In this document: positions 39,020 through 60,981 of the stretch, in pieces
How the letters are laid out: each line of letters starts with the position of its first letter
Numbering within the stretch: position 1 is the first letter of the stretch
Origin: Tubiluchus corallicola
Lineage: Eukaryota > Priapulida > Priapulimorpha > Priapulimorphida > Tubiluchidae
Direction: 5' to 3'
DNA: 64,000 nt
NCBI GenBank assembly: GCA_030141605.1
Contig: JAQGDQ010000176.1
Coordinates: forward strand, 186,001-250,000
Notes under the pieces: generated by a model
What the model saw: only the letters and a program-made list of their open reading frames with translations
Databases searched by the model: none
Told to the model about the DNA's origin: nothing
Translations under genes and position numbers: made by a program

Positions 39020-39103
39020 GGTGTGGGCGAATTCTCTCACACTGAAAAATCCTGAAACGATGAAATCCACGAGACATTCGTAGCGAACCACTCGGCTACT
39101 TTG
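39020..39103 (-). pseudogene. tRNA-Ser-like sequence
   Basis: The minus strand reads GTAGCCGAGTGGTTCGC, a close match to the A box/D-arm of tRNA-Ser, followed about 50 nt later by GAGAATTCGCC inside a GTGTG/CACAC stem that resembles a T-arm. No proper anticodon or acceptor stem. Probably a tRNA pseudogene or a SINE head. Confidence 0.35.
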
Positions 39104-40450
39104 AGCAAAAAAAACTGTTCTGCTATTACAACATCAATGTGTGCTCAACAACAGTTTAATCATGTCTTATGCATCTATTAAAGGCGATCGGATATTGGAC
39201 CGGATATTTACAAAACAGATAGAAAGGTCATATGTTTTGTCTTGGTTTGGGATTGAAGCAACCCTTTTAGTAAATGCCTAACTAAATTAGCAACTTTGTG
39301 TCTAGTTACGTACCTGAGAACAGTGGCGGACAGCAATCACAACAAAAACTATAAAATCTGTTAATGGTGAAACTTTTATAAACGTCGTCAAGTTTATACA
39401 GTAACAAAAAAATAAGCTGCATGTTCACAAATCTCTTCGTCGAGGTAAATGCAAGTAACCAAGCAATAAAACTGGCCTTCCATTGACAGAATTTTCAGTT
39501 CCAAAACAGACCTCCGACGAAATGAGACCTTGAAGCCCAATGGAGTCATAAACAAGAATTTATTGACATCTGACAAGAAAAGTGTTCACAAATCAACTTC
39601 ACATTTAGAGAAATATGACAGCTTTGGGTGTTGTCTGTACAATAATTCAACAATTACCGAAACGGTTTGTTCGATGAGGGTGCAATGTCGATCGTAAAGT
39701 GTGTACTTTAAGTTATTTTACACGACAAATGTTATAGAAGGTTAAAAACTTAGCGTATCATTTTCGATTTCATGGAAAACTACATAATTTATTTTAAACA
39801 AAAATTAATAATCAAGAATTTAGGTGTACTTGCAAATCGATACTTGTAATGACTGATGAGCTTGTGGAAACTTTGTTACGTTATTGAGACTAAAATGATT
39901 GTCAAAATATTGTATCGATTATATCTGTCTGTGTGCCAACACTCGATATGAAACTACACAGTTCTGAAAAAGGAGCAAACGCTACCAAAGATAATAAACA
40001 ATTAATGTTTGTTAATTAACAAAAAACACCATTTATAGGCGTAATACGTGTAAAGTCAGATTTAACGTTTTATTTCAAGTGCTTCCTGATTTGTAATGCT
40101 CTAAAGAGTTAAAGATTGGATGTACAAAAACAGAAGACGAATTATAAATAAAAGATCACCTTATGAATAATTAGTGTCTTTAAAATGATTGAGTCTCCCA
40201 GTAATGAAATTACTTTTTTTGCGATTGCACAGTTTATTTCATTTCAGTTAAAAACCAGAACTGAACAAAACAATCGAATCACATCTTTTGAAACTATTTA
40301 ATAACAACTGATTCTTTCTCATTTGACTTTCATTACATACCATCAGAATTTTGCATTTTAAATTTTAATGGTACATTTATCATATGTGTTTATAATATAT
40401 GCGTCGTGTGTGAAATCAGCTGCATGGTTTCGAAACTTTTTTGCGTAAAA

Positions 40451-41084
40451 GGGCCATCCACATATAACGATATCAAGTTTAGGGTAGGCAGGTGGCAGGA
40501 CACATGATAACGAAATTATACCACAAGTGTTTTAGTTACGATATACTTATCTGACTTCACGCTTTTTTTCATTCGTACGTGCCAGCAGCAGACGACTCTA
40601 CTAAGGCGCAGCCTTTTTGCGCTGATCCCATTTTTGTCAATTTCTTCGTGAAATCTGGGTCGATGAGAAAGAGTTCAGTGAAACGGGGCTGTTACCGCCT
40701 CCACCGCCGGTGCTAGTAGAATCCACTGATGATTTCGTTAATTAGCACAAGTGATGTTTTGCCTGTCCTTGGGAGAAGGAAGAATAAAATTTAGAAAAAA
40801 ACTACATCGGTGAGATATCGATATCGATATAAGGGGTAGGTAGGTAGTGGGGCATATGATAACGTCGTTCTAATGTAAGGCGGGCAGGTTCTCGAAATCG
40901 GCCAAAAATTGTTATTATTATTATTATTATTAATTCTTTATTTGTCATTGAAATGGTTCACTCATTATAATAAAATTGAGTAAGCCTCAGCGTAATGTTA
41001 AGATAACAACACTGTTCAAGACAAATGCGTCCAGTGCATACTAAAAAAAATTAAACTTGATATCGTTATTATGTGGATGGCTCC
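40451..41084. mobile_element. Short DNA transposon with about 31-bp terminal inverted repeats
   Basis: The left end GGGCCATCCACATATAACGA.. and the reverse complement of the right end GGAGCCATCCACATAATAAC.. match over about 31 bp with two or three differences. There is no transposase frame, so it is non-autonomous. The subterminal block 40482-40512 (GGTAGGCAGGTGGCAGG..ATGATAACG) recurs in direct orientation at about 40835-40862. The GGGCC-TCCA end style resembles IS4EU/ISL2EU-type elements, but the target duplication is not clear. Confidence 0.6.
40911..40990 (-). mobile_element. Retroelement 3' end with (AAT)n tail, nested
   Basis: On the minus strand, sequence ending CAATGACAAATAAAGAATT with an AATAAA signal runs into an AAT tail. 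That is the form of a truncated non-LTR element or SINE 3' end. It lies inside the TIR element, so it inserted later or was captured by it. Confidence 0.4.
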
Positions 41085-41353
41085 AAAATAGTGAAAATAC
41101 ATTCGAAAAACTTTTTTACTTACAACCCCAAAAAGGTATCTAAATACACTTCATTGAAATTAAGCGTTGACTGTTTCTTGCAGTGCTGACAATCGAAGAA
41201 ACCAGTTATAAGCTTGGTGCAAAGTAATGTGATTCGAATGAAACCAATGTCTGTCAGGTGAGTGAGGGGATGCTGATCGCTATACAAAAGCCGTAACAAC
41301 TTTGAAGTGACGAACGAGGTACGTGCTAATTACCATCTTCGATTAATGTTAAA

Positions 41354-41380
41354 TTATATATATGTATATATATATATGTA

Positions 41381-41456
<76 letters not shown>

Positions 41457-41473
41457 TGTATATATATATATAT
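41354..41473. repeat. (TA)n microsatellite with TATG interruptions
   Basis: About 120 bp of TA dinucleotides with interspersed GTA. The Tyr-Ile frame across it is an artefact. Confidence 0.95.
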
Positions 41474-43120
41474 TTGTATTACTTGTAGGTTAATGGACTA
41501 GCGCTGCTAGAAAATCGTTCATTGTAGATCTACAAAAAGAACTACATACGGACACGAAAAAACACAAAGTATACTAGGAAGTAGTACTAGAAAGCGTCTA
41601 GTAAAATAACAAAACTTTCTCTCCAGATGCCGCCACCATCTTGCTGCCGCCAGCTGGCTTGCTGTATGTGCATTGTCATTCATTTTTCGCGATGATCATC
41701 TCAGCTGGAAGGGAGGCTGATTGATATAAACAAATTGAATTTGAAGCGAAAAATGATGGAAGCTTCTTTAATCCGACTTGCATGGTGAAGGATCACTTCC
41801 AGTCTCCTTCCTCTAATGCAATTATCGAGAGCTGCTCATGAAAGACTCGAGTTTGTTTAGATAAAATGGTCTAGAATGATCGCCTTTGTGCTAAAGCACT
41901 TTTCCACAAACTCATTTATCAACGTATTATTAAAACTAAAATAGGGTACTCAGCGAAATTTAACATAAGAGCAGGCTTCTATGTGTACCGTTGCAAAGCT
42001 CAGAATTCGAAATGACAGAATTATTTATATGAATCCACGTGTTTGTAGGTTTGAAAAAGAGATGTATTTTCTACACCATTATATTGTCAGTAAAACTCAT
42101 TGTTTTCCTTGATCAAACGATTTATGCTTATTTTTTGTTTAATTCTTGCCCTCTGCAAGACAAATTACTTATATGTTATCTTAATAAGAGCTCGACGGCG
42201 TCTATCAGCCCATTTTTAATCGTCCATTTCCGAATTAACTCAAAGTTTTTAAAGGTACTCTAGGCCAGTTTGCAAGTACATTTTCTTAGTCACCTGTTTT
42301 TACCAAACCAGTTTGTGCAGAATTAAGCGTTGTAGCAAAGTAATTTTAATTCGAAGGTATGTAACTTCATTGTATTTGTTATGTTCAGCCCGGCATTGGT
42401 AAACGGCCACAGCACGTATCCTGCATGTTCAATTCATGCTATTATTCACCTCTCTCAAACCACATAAACAGTCTTTTGTCATGAAAGAAATTAAGATTTT
42501 ATTTATATATTTTCGTATGTATTTAAAGCGAAGTGTAGTAAAAAGCGGCAAGTAACGCTCAGCGGGAACTTTCATTGACGTGACCTGTTCGATTAAATCA
42601 GGGATTTAATGAGTAGAGGCCCCATTACTAAGGGTTTTGTGACTCAGATCCCTCGTATTCCCTTCACTTGTGTACATCTCCAATCTTGTGTAGACATATA
42701 ATTGTTTTATTGGTCATTAAGTAATTTCAAAGTGAGTTCAAGGTGTTGACATAAATGCACGCATTGAATTTTCCTTCTTCAAGCATGGTGCTTCATTGGA
42801 CATATTTAAGTTACTAAACTGTGAAAGTAACGGTGTATCTCTGTGAAATATAGGTTTAGCTACAAATAACAGGTTATGAAGGAAGTCAAGAAAAATTGCT
42901 AGTATTGGAAAGGTATAGATGATACAGAGGAAGTAGCTCAGTGTCGTCTCTTAGTCGCCTGACCTTATTTTGTAGACATATTTTGTGACGTTTATTATGG
43001 GTTATTCGTTTACATGACTAAATGATTGGCATTATAACGGAACGAAAATCAACAATGATGTGTTGAATGACTCTGCAGTTCTGTCATAGAATAGTCATAT
43101 ATGGCGAATTAAGTAAACAA
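41474..43120. other. Intergenic, nothing recognised
   Basis: No frame above 74 codons and no recognised repeat end. Confidence 0.45.
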
Positions 43121-43300
<180 letters not shown>

Positions 43301-43886
43301 AAACTGCTTATGATCCAAAGATCCTTACTTGTTATATAAAGGACCACAAATGCTATCAGAAACCAGTATACTAATATTAACTTTAATTTCTTACGTGATG
43401 TTTTTAATTCTAACAATGTAATCGATAGAATAATTGCAGCTGCGGAAATAAAGAATTTATATGATACTTGAATTTATATTTATCTAAATCAACATTCATT
43501 CAAAAATATTATTTAATCTTACATTTGTCTACAAAAGTCTTATAAATTAGTTCTTCATTTTAATTGAGTGTTATATTTGTCAGACTTTTTATATTTTAAC
43601 TATCTGAAATGATTTTGTTGTAATCGCTTCGTTCATTGTAAGTCTGTGTTTTTAGCTGTATGACCATTTAGATTCTTCGTTACCGATATTGTTTTTTTAA
43701 TTTGGACTAACTCTTTACAACTTTGAATGTGATGTATTATTAATATGCTTTATCCCTGTTAGTCAATAAATTCAATAATATATAAATATACAGACATATT
43801 ATCGATACAGAGTTCATCACCGCACTATCACGTACCCAGGCAAAAAGACGAATAATTGATGTTTTTGACCTATGACTTTTGGCAAG

Positions 43887-44381
43887 CTGTAGCGGATAGC
43901 CCTATAGGCTGAACAGGCTGAAGCCTAAGGCCCGGGATCAAAAGGGGCCCGGCAAAATAAAACGAAAAATTTTTTTTTGTTGTAAAAAAAATAAATTGAC
44001 AAAAGAGCAAGTGGCTCGCCAAAATAAAATATAGAAAAAAGTTTTTTTTTTCAAAAGTCAGTCACTATATTTCAAATCGGGTTTACACAAATCAAGTTTA
44101 CACAATTTAAGTTTACACAATTCACGTTTACACAGTTTAAGTTTAAGTTCAAAATTTCAGTTTCCGAATTTTTCTGGGGACAAAGTCAGTTATAATTTCT
44201 GAAAAGTCCATTTTTTTCAACATATCTGACTCAATATGCATCAGTGATAAATTGTTTAATTTGTCATCCTTTACAAACGACGAGAACTCCACAAAAACAC
44301 GTCAGCTCAGCAGTGTAGCAACATTTAAAAGGCCCGTTCCAAGCTCAAGCCTAAGGCCCATAAAATCATAATCCGCCGCTG
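43887..44381 (+). mobile_element. Non-autonomous hAT-type transposon, copy 1 (495 bp)
   Basis: Terminal inverted repeats CTGTAGCGGAT and ATCCGCCGCTG, flanked by a perfect 8-bp target duplication TTGGCAAG (43879-43886 and 44382-44389). Subterminal GGCCTTAGGCTTGAGC/GCTGAAGCCTAAGGCC sequences are also inverted. The interior has about four 16-bp units AAGTTTACACAATTTA (44089-44150) and no transposase frame. An 8-bp duplication and CAGNGGCGGAT-type ends are hallmarks of the hAT superfamily; movement must depend on a transposase encoded elsewhere. Confidence 0.9.
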
Positions 44382-44514
44382 TTGGCAAGAACCCTAAGAC
44401 AAAACTCGCAAAAAGAATAAAACTGCGTTCATCTATAAGTCTCCTTTTATCTATGGTATCCGGGACAAAAAAGCAGGTGGTGAAAAACTAGTTTTACTTG
44501 CCACATTTACTTAT

Positions 44515-44610
44515 GGTGATGATGATGATGATGATGATTGATGATGATGATTGATGATGATGACGACGGTGACGACGATGACGATGACGACGAGACAATT
44601 ATGATGGTGA
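44515..44610. repeat. (GAT)n/(GAC)n trinucleotide microsatellite
   Basis: Imperfect GAT runs passing into GAC/GACGAT. Confidence 0.9.
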
Positions 44611-45065
44611 TGATGAGTGAACTGCAACCAATCTATTTTATTTAGGTTTAAGGTTTTGCTGGTTAAAGACAGAAATCTTTTAAGAGTTATTGTTTTGCTG
44701 AGCTCACTGTACTGCCTTATACACTTATCTCCATCGTCGTTCAAGTTAATGACGCGGATGAGCACACTAATAATATACGATGTCTCAACTGTCTGGCTCT
44801 GTTCCTTACGTGATTATTAAATTAATTAGATCTTCGTGAAGGAAATATAAAATACTAAAGACAGATAAATAGTTAGAGAAATCAGCAGACTGGCAGGTAG
44901 ACAAACAAGCAAGCGAAGAAATAGAGGACCAAATTGCGCTACTTGTCAGTAAAAGCACTTTTGTTCCTGTTAGTAATCAGTTTCATTTTTTAATAATTTT
45001 GGTTTAATAATATTTAGGTTTAGATAATTTTATTTTCACATCACCTCACTTATTTTCAGAACACA

Positions 45066-45170
45066 ATACATCTAATGAAGTTATTTACATTCAAAAAAGC
45101 AATGAATGTTGTGGGAAGAAGGGAGGAGCCTAGCTTTCGAGCGCTTCACTCGAAAAAATGAGATCATTAA
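45066..45170 (-). mobile_element. Probable LINE 3' UTR fragment
   Basis: Aligns with the 3' UTR of the LINE at 32.3-35.0 kb: both share GTTATT-ACATT-AAAAA followed by GTG-GGA-GA-GGAGGAG-AGCTTTCGAG (plus-strand reading). No coding part is attached and the boundaries are approximate. Confidence 0.35.
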
Positions 45171-46299
45171 TGACTGATAAAATACAAGAAAAACAACTTC
45201 ACTAACTGATGGTGTGGAGCATCAAATGTGCTAACAATGTTTACATAGTATTACAATACATTTGTGCTACATGGATGCCTGCATATTCACTATCGGAAGT
45301 CATTCCGGTTGTTACTTGCTACGAATTTGTTGTGCTTGTCTGCTTTTTATGCAGGTTTTTCTAAAACCTAGGGGTTGCTTTTGTGTAAGTGAAGTTTTCA
45401 ATTATGTACAATGTAGAAAAGTTTTCAACTTGGACTTATACAGGTTCTTTCAAAGCCTGCGGCACCAAAAATGGACGATTAAAGCTGACTTGTCAGGTAA
45501 AGCATCATTACTTGCTGGCCTCATCCATGCCAAATAAACGGGGTGTTGGAAAACAAATTATTAATGTACGGAGAAATCAATGCTAACAAAACACAGTTCG
45601 GTATTTGCTACGGTCAATGTGTTGCAATTTGCTTAATGCTATTTAAATTCCCGATTATTCAACTTCTCAACTTAATTTAGGTTTTCTAGATGCTTGACAT
45701 AAAGGCTTTCTCTGCCACTACTAAATAATGGAACAACCATGTGCATAATCTACTGCTGCCGGTCAAGCGCAATGATATGTTGATTTAGTAAAGCAATGTT
45801 TGTTTGTTGAAAAGTATATTGCGTTCGTGTTTTCTTGTATTTTCCCTTAATCTGTTTTGCTGATAGATAAATTTGCTTTTCACCGTGCAACGAACATGTC
45901 GACGATGTTACTGAGCTCGTAATTTGTGCGTCGTCTAGGAAAAAAGAGTTGACTTTGTTCAGTCTTGTGTAACTCTTAGCAGGGTACAATGCTGGATTTT
46001 TTGCGAAGAATAATGATTCAAGTTGAAGTAATCGTCGTGGTGAACATGTGTTTGGATTGACGTGAGGATGAATAACAATGCAAGCAACATGAGCTTAACA
46101 AATGTGACTGTATTTGTGATCGTGTTTTGTGTAAGCAATTTTTGCTTTTGCTTAGACAGTACCTAAGTAATACTGAAATCACGTGTTAGATCTTGGAAAA
46201 AATACTTATATGCGTAGTTGTGTATCGCCATATTGTCTGTTTGCTTAAAATATTGTTAAATGAGCGTGAATGAAGATCATGTAAACTAATCATCACATC

Positions 46300-46397
46300 T
46301 TCATCAACGTCATCATTATTATCATCATCATCATCGCTGATCGTCGTCGTCATCATCATAATTTTCATTATTACTATCATCATCATCATCATCATTT
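46300..46397. repeat. (ATC)n trinucleotide microsatellite, interrupted
   Basis: CATCAT/TCGTCG runs. The Met/Asp-rich minus frame is an artefact. Confidence 0.88.
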
Positions 46398-46770
46398 TCA
46401 CCGAAAACCAACTCAAAGCCATCAACTACCGCATTAACACAGTCGAACGTCAGTCCTTCGTCTGCACAGCAGCATTCTTAATGAGTTTAGTTTTTGAATT
46501 AAATTTTCATTTTATTTATTTTAGACTTAACTTTATAGTTTTGCTAACAGACATTATTTTTGTTATTTATTTATTTATGCAACTATCCCAATAAATTAAT
46601 TGTGTTTCAATAATTCGAAATGAATCCTATATAATAATAATAATAACTGTAGCTTTTTGTCTTAATTTCCGAATAGGATAATTCTAATATTGGAATCAAA
46701 TATCATATACACGTGCATCATACAGATTCAGCGATTTGTCAATTCATCCATACGTTCTAACTCCTAGCTC

Positions 46771-46846
46771 AGCTCATTTGGTTGGCAAGTTGCATTTGCA
46801 CCCTAATTATGTAAAACGGGAATTCTTGGGTTCAAATCCTATCAGG
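46771..46846 (+). pseudogene. tRNA-like remnant
   Basis: AGCTCATTTGGTTGGCAAGT resembles an A box/D-arm, and 45-50 nt later TTGGGTTCAAATCCTAT resembles a T-arm. The anticodon arm does not form cleanly. Could be a tRNA-derived SINE head. Confidence 0.3.
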
Positions 46847-47698
46847 AATGATTTTTATCGCATTTTTACATACCATGCATTAATATATGCAAAATTTTTG
46901 TATAATTACAATCTTGTTCGCAATAGTATACATTTCGCCACCGTGTTGTTCTTGGCGGAAGTCTAAATAAGCGAAAACTTTTAAAACATCAAAATAAAGA
47001 CCCTTTTACTGATTTGATGATTGGTAGGAATATGATTTGCACCTGCAATATGCACTGTCTGAATTTTTTAATTAAATATTTAGTACATTTCTTACATGAG
47101 AAGCTAAAGAATCATTCTTGAAAGTAATAGACGTATATATTGTAATGGAAAAGACATTAAAACATTCAACTTTCGTTCAGATCTAATCATTTATATACGG
47201 TTCATACATGTTGTGAATAGAATGTCTAGACCAAGGCTTAATACCTGGCCATTATTTATCTAAAAAATCGTATAGAAGCACTGTTCTCCAAAAAAATCAA
47301 TATATTTTCACTGATTCGTCCTCGGGCTGGTATTTCTCAATAACAGGTATTTCTTGACAGTTCCATGTTCCTTATTTATTTCTGTTCGCTTTTGGAATTT
47401 GCCTTGAGCGGATCGGTTCATCTAATACAATTAACTAGTTGTAACAGCAGCTAAGTAGAAGTTTCGAAATGTTCTTCGAAATGAAATTCAAAAATAATAT
47501 CATGAGCATTGTGGGCTATCGACAAAAATAGCATTTCATTAAACTAAAAAATCTAAGATTAACAAAAGCATTAAGGTACTAACACTTAAGTGAAAGTTAT
47601 ATATATAACTTGTACTGCAACATCAACCGATAGTAAAATTATAGTTGCTGTACTAACACTTTCCATCTACAGCAGAATCTTCTTGATTTACCCCCTGT

Positions 47699-47765
47699 TA
47701 TTATTATTATTATTATTATATTTGTTGTTGTTGTTGTTTTTCTTCTTCTTCTTCTTATTATTATT

Positions 47766-47809
<44 letters not shown>

Positions 47810-47812
47810 TAT
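47699..47812. repeat. Compound trinucleotide tract (TTA)(TTG)(TTC)(TTA)(TCA)
   Basis: Five successive trinucleotide blocks, each differing from the next by one base. Frames across it (poly-Leu, poly-Phe, poly-Ser, poly-Met) are artefacts. Confidence 0.95.
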
Positions 47813-48068
47813 TAAACTCGGACTAGAATCACGAAACTCAAGGGATATACTCACCAGGTAAGGGGATTTGTGTTCATATGTCATCCGTTACTCACAGGTC
47901 CAAGATTTTAGCAACTAAATACACACGTTTTGTTTTGTAAACACTAAACACAATGTCATTGCACATGCAATTTGAAATTTGCTCATTCAAGTCAGTTACT
48001 CCAGTTTAATTTTTTATAAATCGCAAATCTGTTGTTACTGTTATTTGGTTCCTTGTTGTCATATTAGC

Positions 48069-48146
48069 TGCTGTTGCTGTTGTTGTCGTGACCGCGTAGT
48101 TGGCGTTGCTGTTGTCACTGTCGTTGTTGTTGTTGTTGTCGCTGTA
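48069..48146. repeat. TGT/TGC-rich imperfect trinucleotide tract
   Basis: Short runs of TGT and TGC triplets similar in style to the tract at 7.6 kb. Confidence 0.75.
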
Positions 48147-48260
48147 TTTTTTATACAACTACAACGTGGACATCAATTTTTTTAATTACTGTATCTAAAA
48201 ATCGACCTTTGACAGGACTTATTATAACTCTTTTTACTATTTTATCAGTATACCAATAAA

Positions 48261-48667
48261 CAGCGGCGGATTATGATTTTATGGGCCTTAGGCTTGAGCT
48301 TGGAACGGGCCTTTTAAATGTTGCTACACTGCTGAGCTGACGTGTTTTTGTGGAGCTCTCGTCGGGCCTTTTGTGGTGCCCCCAGAAAAATTCGGAAACT
48401 GAAATTTTGAACTTAAACTTAAACTGTGTAAACGTGAATTGTGTAAACTTAAATTGTGTAAACTTGATTTGTGTAAACCCGATTTGAAATATAGTGACTG
48501 ACTTTTGAAAAAAAAACTTTTTTCTATATTTTATTTTGGCGGGCCCCTTGCTCTTTTGTCAATTTTTTTTTACCAAAAAAATTTTTTTTCGTTTTATTTT
48601 GCCGGGCCTCTTTTGATCCCGGGCCTTAGGCTTCAGCCTATTCAGCCTATAGGGCTATCCGCTACAG
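48261..48667 (-). mobile_element. Non-autonomous hAT-type transposon, copy 2 (407 bp)
   Basis: Same family as 43887-44381 in opposite orientation. It starts CAGCGGCGGAT and ends ATCCGCTACAG, flanked by a perfect 8-bp duplication CCAATAAA (48253-48260 and 48668-48675). The GTTTACACAA tandem block and the GGCCCGGG/GGCCTTAGGC subterminal regions are conserved. About 90 bp present in copy 1 is replaced here by a short GGGCCTTTTGTGGTGCCCC segment. No coding capacity. Confidence 0.9.
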
Positions 48668-49334
48668 CCAATAAAGTCATGTCACCTCATTTGAACGTCT
48701 GAGGTATCAAACGATCTATCTATGTAAGACGATCAGAAAAAGCGGAAAACAAAAAACGACTTTCAGGTCGGTCGTTTTTCGGTAAAAGGCTTTGTAATAT
48801 TAAGAACGAACGTCTCATTAAGTCTAAATGTAGTACTACGAATAATTTGAAAGCTTAGAGACTTAGATGTTTGGCAAATTTGTAAACAGTTTCAAGAAAA
48901 ATTATTGTTGGGCCTACGTAGGCAACCTTGGACTATAGTGGAACATTCGCGCGATATTGAACATTTGTAAGTAAATCCATTGGTGTTTCAGTGTCAAAAT
49001 AATTCCGACTTTGCTCAAAATGCGTTTAGGGTGCTGTAATATTGCATTTTCTGGCACACTGATTGTCTAGCCAAAGTAATTGGTACGCTGCAGCTGGGTC
49101 TTCATCAAACAAACAATTTTCAAAACGACATTTGTTTAGAATTTTGTTTAAAAAGCAAAAAGCAAACGAAAATTTTACCAGAATCTTCCAAACAACTCTT
49201 ACATTAAAATTATAAGCAATTAATTAAGTGGGCTTCTTCTAAATAAACACACTATCTTTGTCGTATAACTGGAGAAATACTTTGTTTTTTGTATTACATG
49301 TTGTTTTTTCATTGCTGTTTTTTTGCCTTTGCAG

Positions 49335-58355
<9,021 letters not shown>

Positions 58356-59532
58356 TCTTGCAGAATGAGCCTCTGCTTTTAGAAAATCCCACTTTCCCGT
58401 CAAGCGTTTATGTCCAATGGCTTCTTATCTCTTTAGATTTTATGAAGTAAAGTGTTAATGCGTCGAGTAATTCTGACGCTTCTACAATTGTCCTAATGAA
58501 CAGTACAAAAGCGGTCATTCAACTTTTTTTCTGTGAACTCACCGGGTTAGCGGCTTTTCAACGTTGAAAGGAATTTATGTAGTCGATATTTCATTTTCCA
58601 AAATCAATTTCCTTTCTGCCGATGAAAATGAAATGACGAGGGCGCGACGATCGTTTTAGAGCGATTTAATTTACATTTTTGATTAACGAATTTTCCGTGT
58701 TCTGAAACGCATCTGCGACGATATTCTCTTTGCAGTTTACCGCCCGGGATTACCTTAAGTATAATAGAAGCAAAAATGCTCAGCAGGTATATAGACAAAA
58801 AATATTTGAGGTCACAAAATACGTTAAGATTCTATTAGACTGCATGAATGTGTCGTAGTTTCTCCAATGACAGTTGGACACGCTTGGGACATGGTAAATA
58901 TGTTTATTAAAAGAAGCTTCTTGTATTCCCTTTTGGGGTAATATTCGCGGTAATTCGGGGTAATATACGCATATTCGAGGTAATATCCAATTATTTATTA
59001 ACCACAAACTGCTCATCGTTTTTGCTGAAGTTGATTTATATTCGCTGCGTAAATTCCCAAGACATGAATATTAGCTCAGCGTGACTTTTATTGTATGCTC
59101 AGTGTTGTCAAGAGACTAGAAAACTAGGGAACGTACGGCAGATTGGCTATTTCTAATTTTATCACAGTGTTTTTATTATTTTAGTTACTTAAAAAAGAAC
59201 GGACTAAATTTCAGGGAAGAGGAACAGAGTCACATTAAAATATGATGATTTTTTTAGGGTACGACAATTAGAAATAAAGTGTCTGTCAATGTACAACAGC
59301 TACTCAGGAAACACTGTTTGGATCAATTTGTTAAATATCCAATCATTTTTAATGATTTTTAATTTAAAAAAAATCACAACATTTCTACTGTACACTGAGT
59401 ACTAAACTAAGTGTGCAGTAGAAATGTCGTAATTTCATAAAAAAAGTTGATAAAAAATCGATGATATTGTGAGATATTTGAAAACCAGCGCGTTATGCAT
59501 GAAGCCCAGTTCATTCGTGTAGTAAAATGTAA
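58356..59532. other. No recognised feature
   Basis: AT-rich; no coding frame, RNA gene or repeat end identified. Confidence 0.45.
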
Positions 59533-60055
59533 GCTAAAAGCGGCCTACAACTTGAAAAAGGACAACACCAACAACCTAAAGTCCCTGTGAATATGAGAGT
59601 CTGTCAACATTGTGACAACCAACAAGTAGAAGTCGAAATTCATTTTTTGCTTCATTGCTCCTTCTACAACCGGTTAAGACAATTTTTTTATTCTGATATA
59701 AGAAGCATCAATAGCAGTTTCATTAACTTGAATGAAAACGAAAAGCTAAAATTCGTGATGGGAGGTAACGCCTGAGATATAATCAAAATAGTCGCCGATT
59801 ACATTTTTAAGTTTTCAAAAAAAAACGCGTAGATAGTACTAACATGTAGACATTGATAACATTATTTATTATTTTTTCGTGATACCCTAACTGTATCTAC
59901 ACTAAAATTATATAAATTTGTTATTTGTTATGTGTGTTTTTTGGATCTATAGCTATAATGTAATAGCTCTGTTTTGTACTTTTGTATTTTGTTGTTGTTT
60001 TGTTGTATGTACTGTATGTCTTTGTTGTATACCGTATATGCCAATAATAAATTCT
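59533..60055 (+). mobile_element. LINE 3'-end remnant
   Basis: The open frame 59533-59775 reads LEKGQHQQPKVPVNMRVCQH, then CDNQQVEVEIHFLLHCSFYN, with a C-x2-C...H-x4-C zinc-knuckle-like pattern typical of the C-terminus of many non-LTR reverse transcriptases (R-C-C-VE-E-HFLL-C-Y-LR). It ends in TGA and is followed by an AT-rich 3' UTR with AATAAA near 60044. The catalytic domains are missing. It is on the opposite strand from, and apparently a different family than, the LINE at 32-35 kb. Confidence 0.7.
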
Positions 60056-60981
60056 AATTTTTTAATAAACTTGTATTTGAAAATTTACTATTTGGGTAAT
60101 TTGAGTTTGTGACGAGTTTTTAATCTTTCTCCTAATCTAAAAAAGCTTCCTTCAAGAAGTCAGGTTATCCTTAATTGTGTTCGATTCCAAGTTCGACTCC
60201 AGCATCGTTGTTTTTTAATTGACGGGCTGAACCATTATATCACACCACCTTACATTGCTGCAGATTCATAATTTGTATAAACGAGTACCGCAAGAACAAA
60301 TCCAACAATAAAGCAATTTTTGTTTGCCTGCAGTGAAGTCATTTTCATCATTATATTTCAAGGGCTTAATTGTCATACTTAATTACCTTTTATCCCGCCT
60401 CAGACAGGTGGCTCAAATGTGTCCCACTCCAACGTTTTGACACTGTTTAGTTACTGACAAAGAATATGGGCGTGTGGCATGACGGTTATTTATAAAATAT
60501 ATTTTTGACATATCTGTTTTGAAATATTTATAGCGTTATAATTAATACAGTATTACTGGTTGGAATTTTAATGGGTAGTAAAAGTAATTGGCTGAAGCCT
60601 GCCTGCACTTAAACACGTGACGTCAAACTCTAATGAAAAATTACTTGCGCGAAAGCCGCAGGAAAATGCGTTACAAGGTAGGATTACAGAAAAGTTACTA
60701 AAATGAAAAAGTTATACAGATCAGCTTTACCGCAAGAGTTTGACATGACCACTGTAATCTTTACAGATTTTAACAAACTTTATAAGAATAATTAGAAAAC
60801 GATAACTGATTCCGAAAACTAACGTGTCAATGTCAGCAGTATCTACAAACTAAGAAATATTCCTCACGCTTTTTGAGGTTCTTCTTTCCTGCAATATCTG
60901 CAATAACTAAAGTGTGCCAATTAAGGTATGTCACTACCCCTCCCCCCTCGCGTGTACTTCATTTTTACAATTTCTAACTTA
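60056..60981. other. No recognised feature
   Basis: AT-rich, no coding frame recognised. Confidence 0.45.

Noticed and set aside
39848-39870. CTGATGAG...GGAAAC, hammerhead-ribozyme-like core
   Set aside because: The stem II between the two core motifs does not pair, the base before GAAA is G rather than C, and no flanking stems I/III are visible.
41474-41740. GC-richer patch with CGCCACCATC-like Kozak and CTGCCGCCAGC
   Set aside because: No open frame of useful length follows and no splice pattern could be built.
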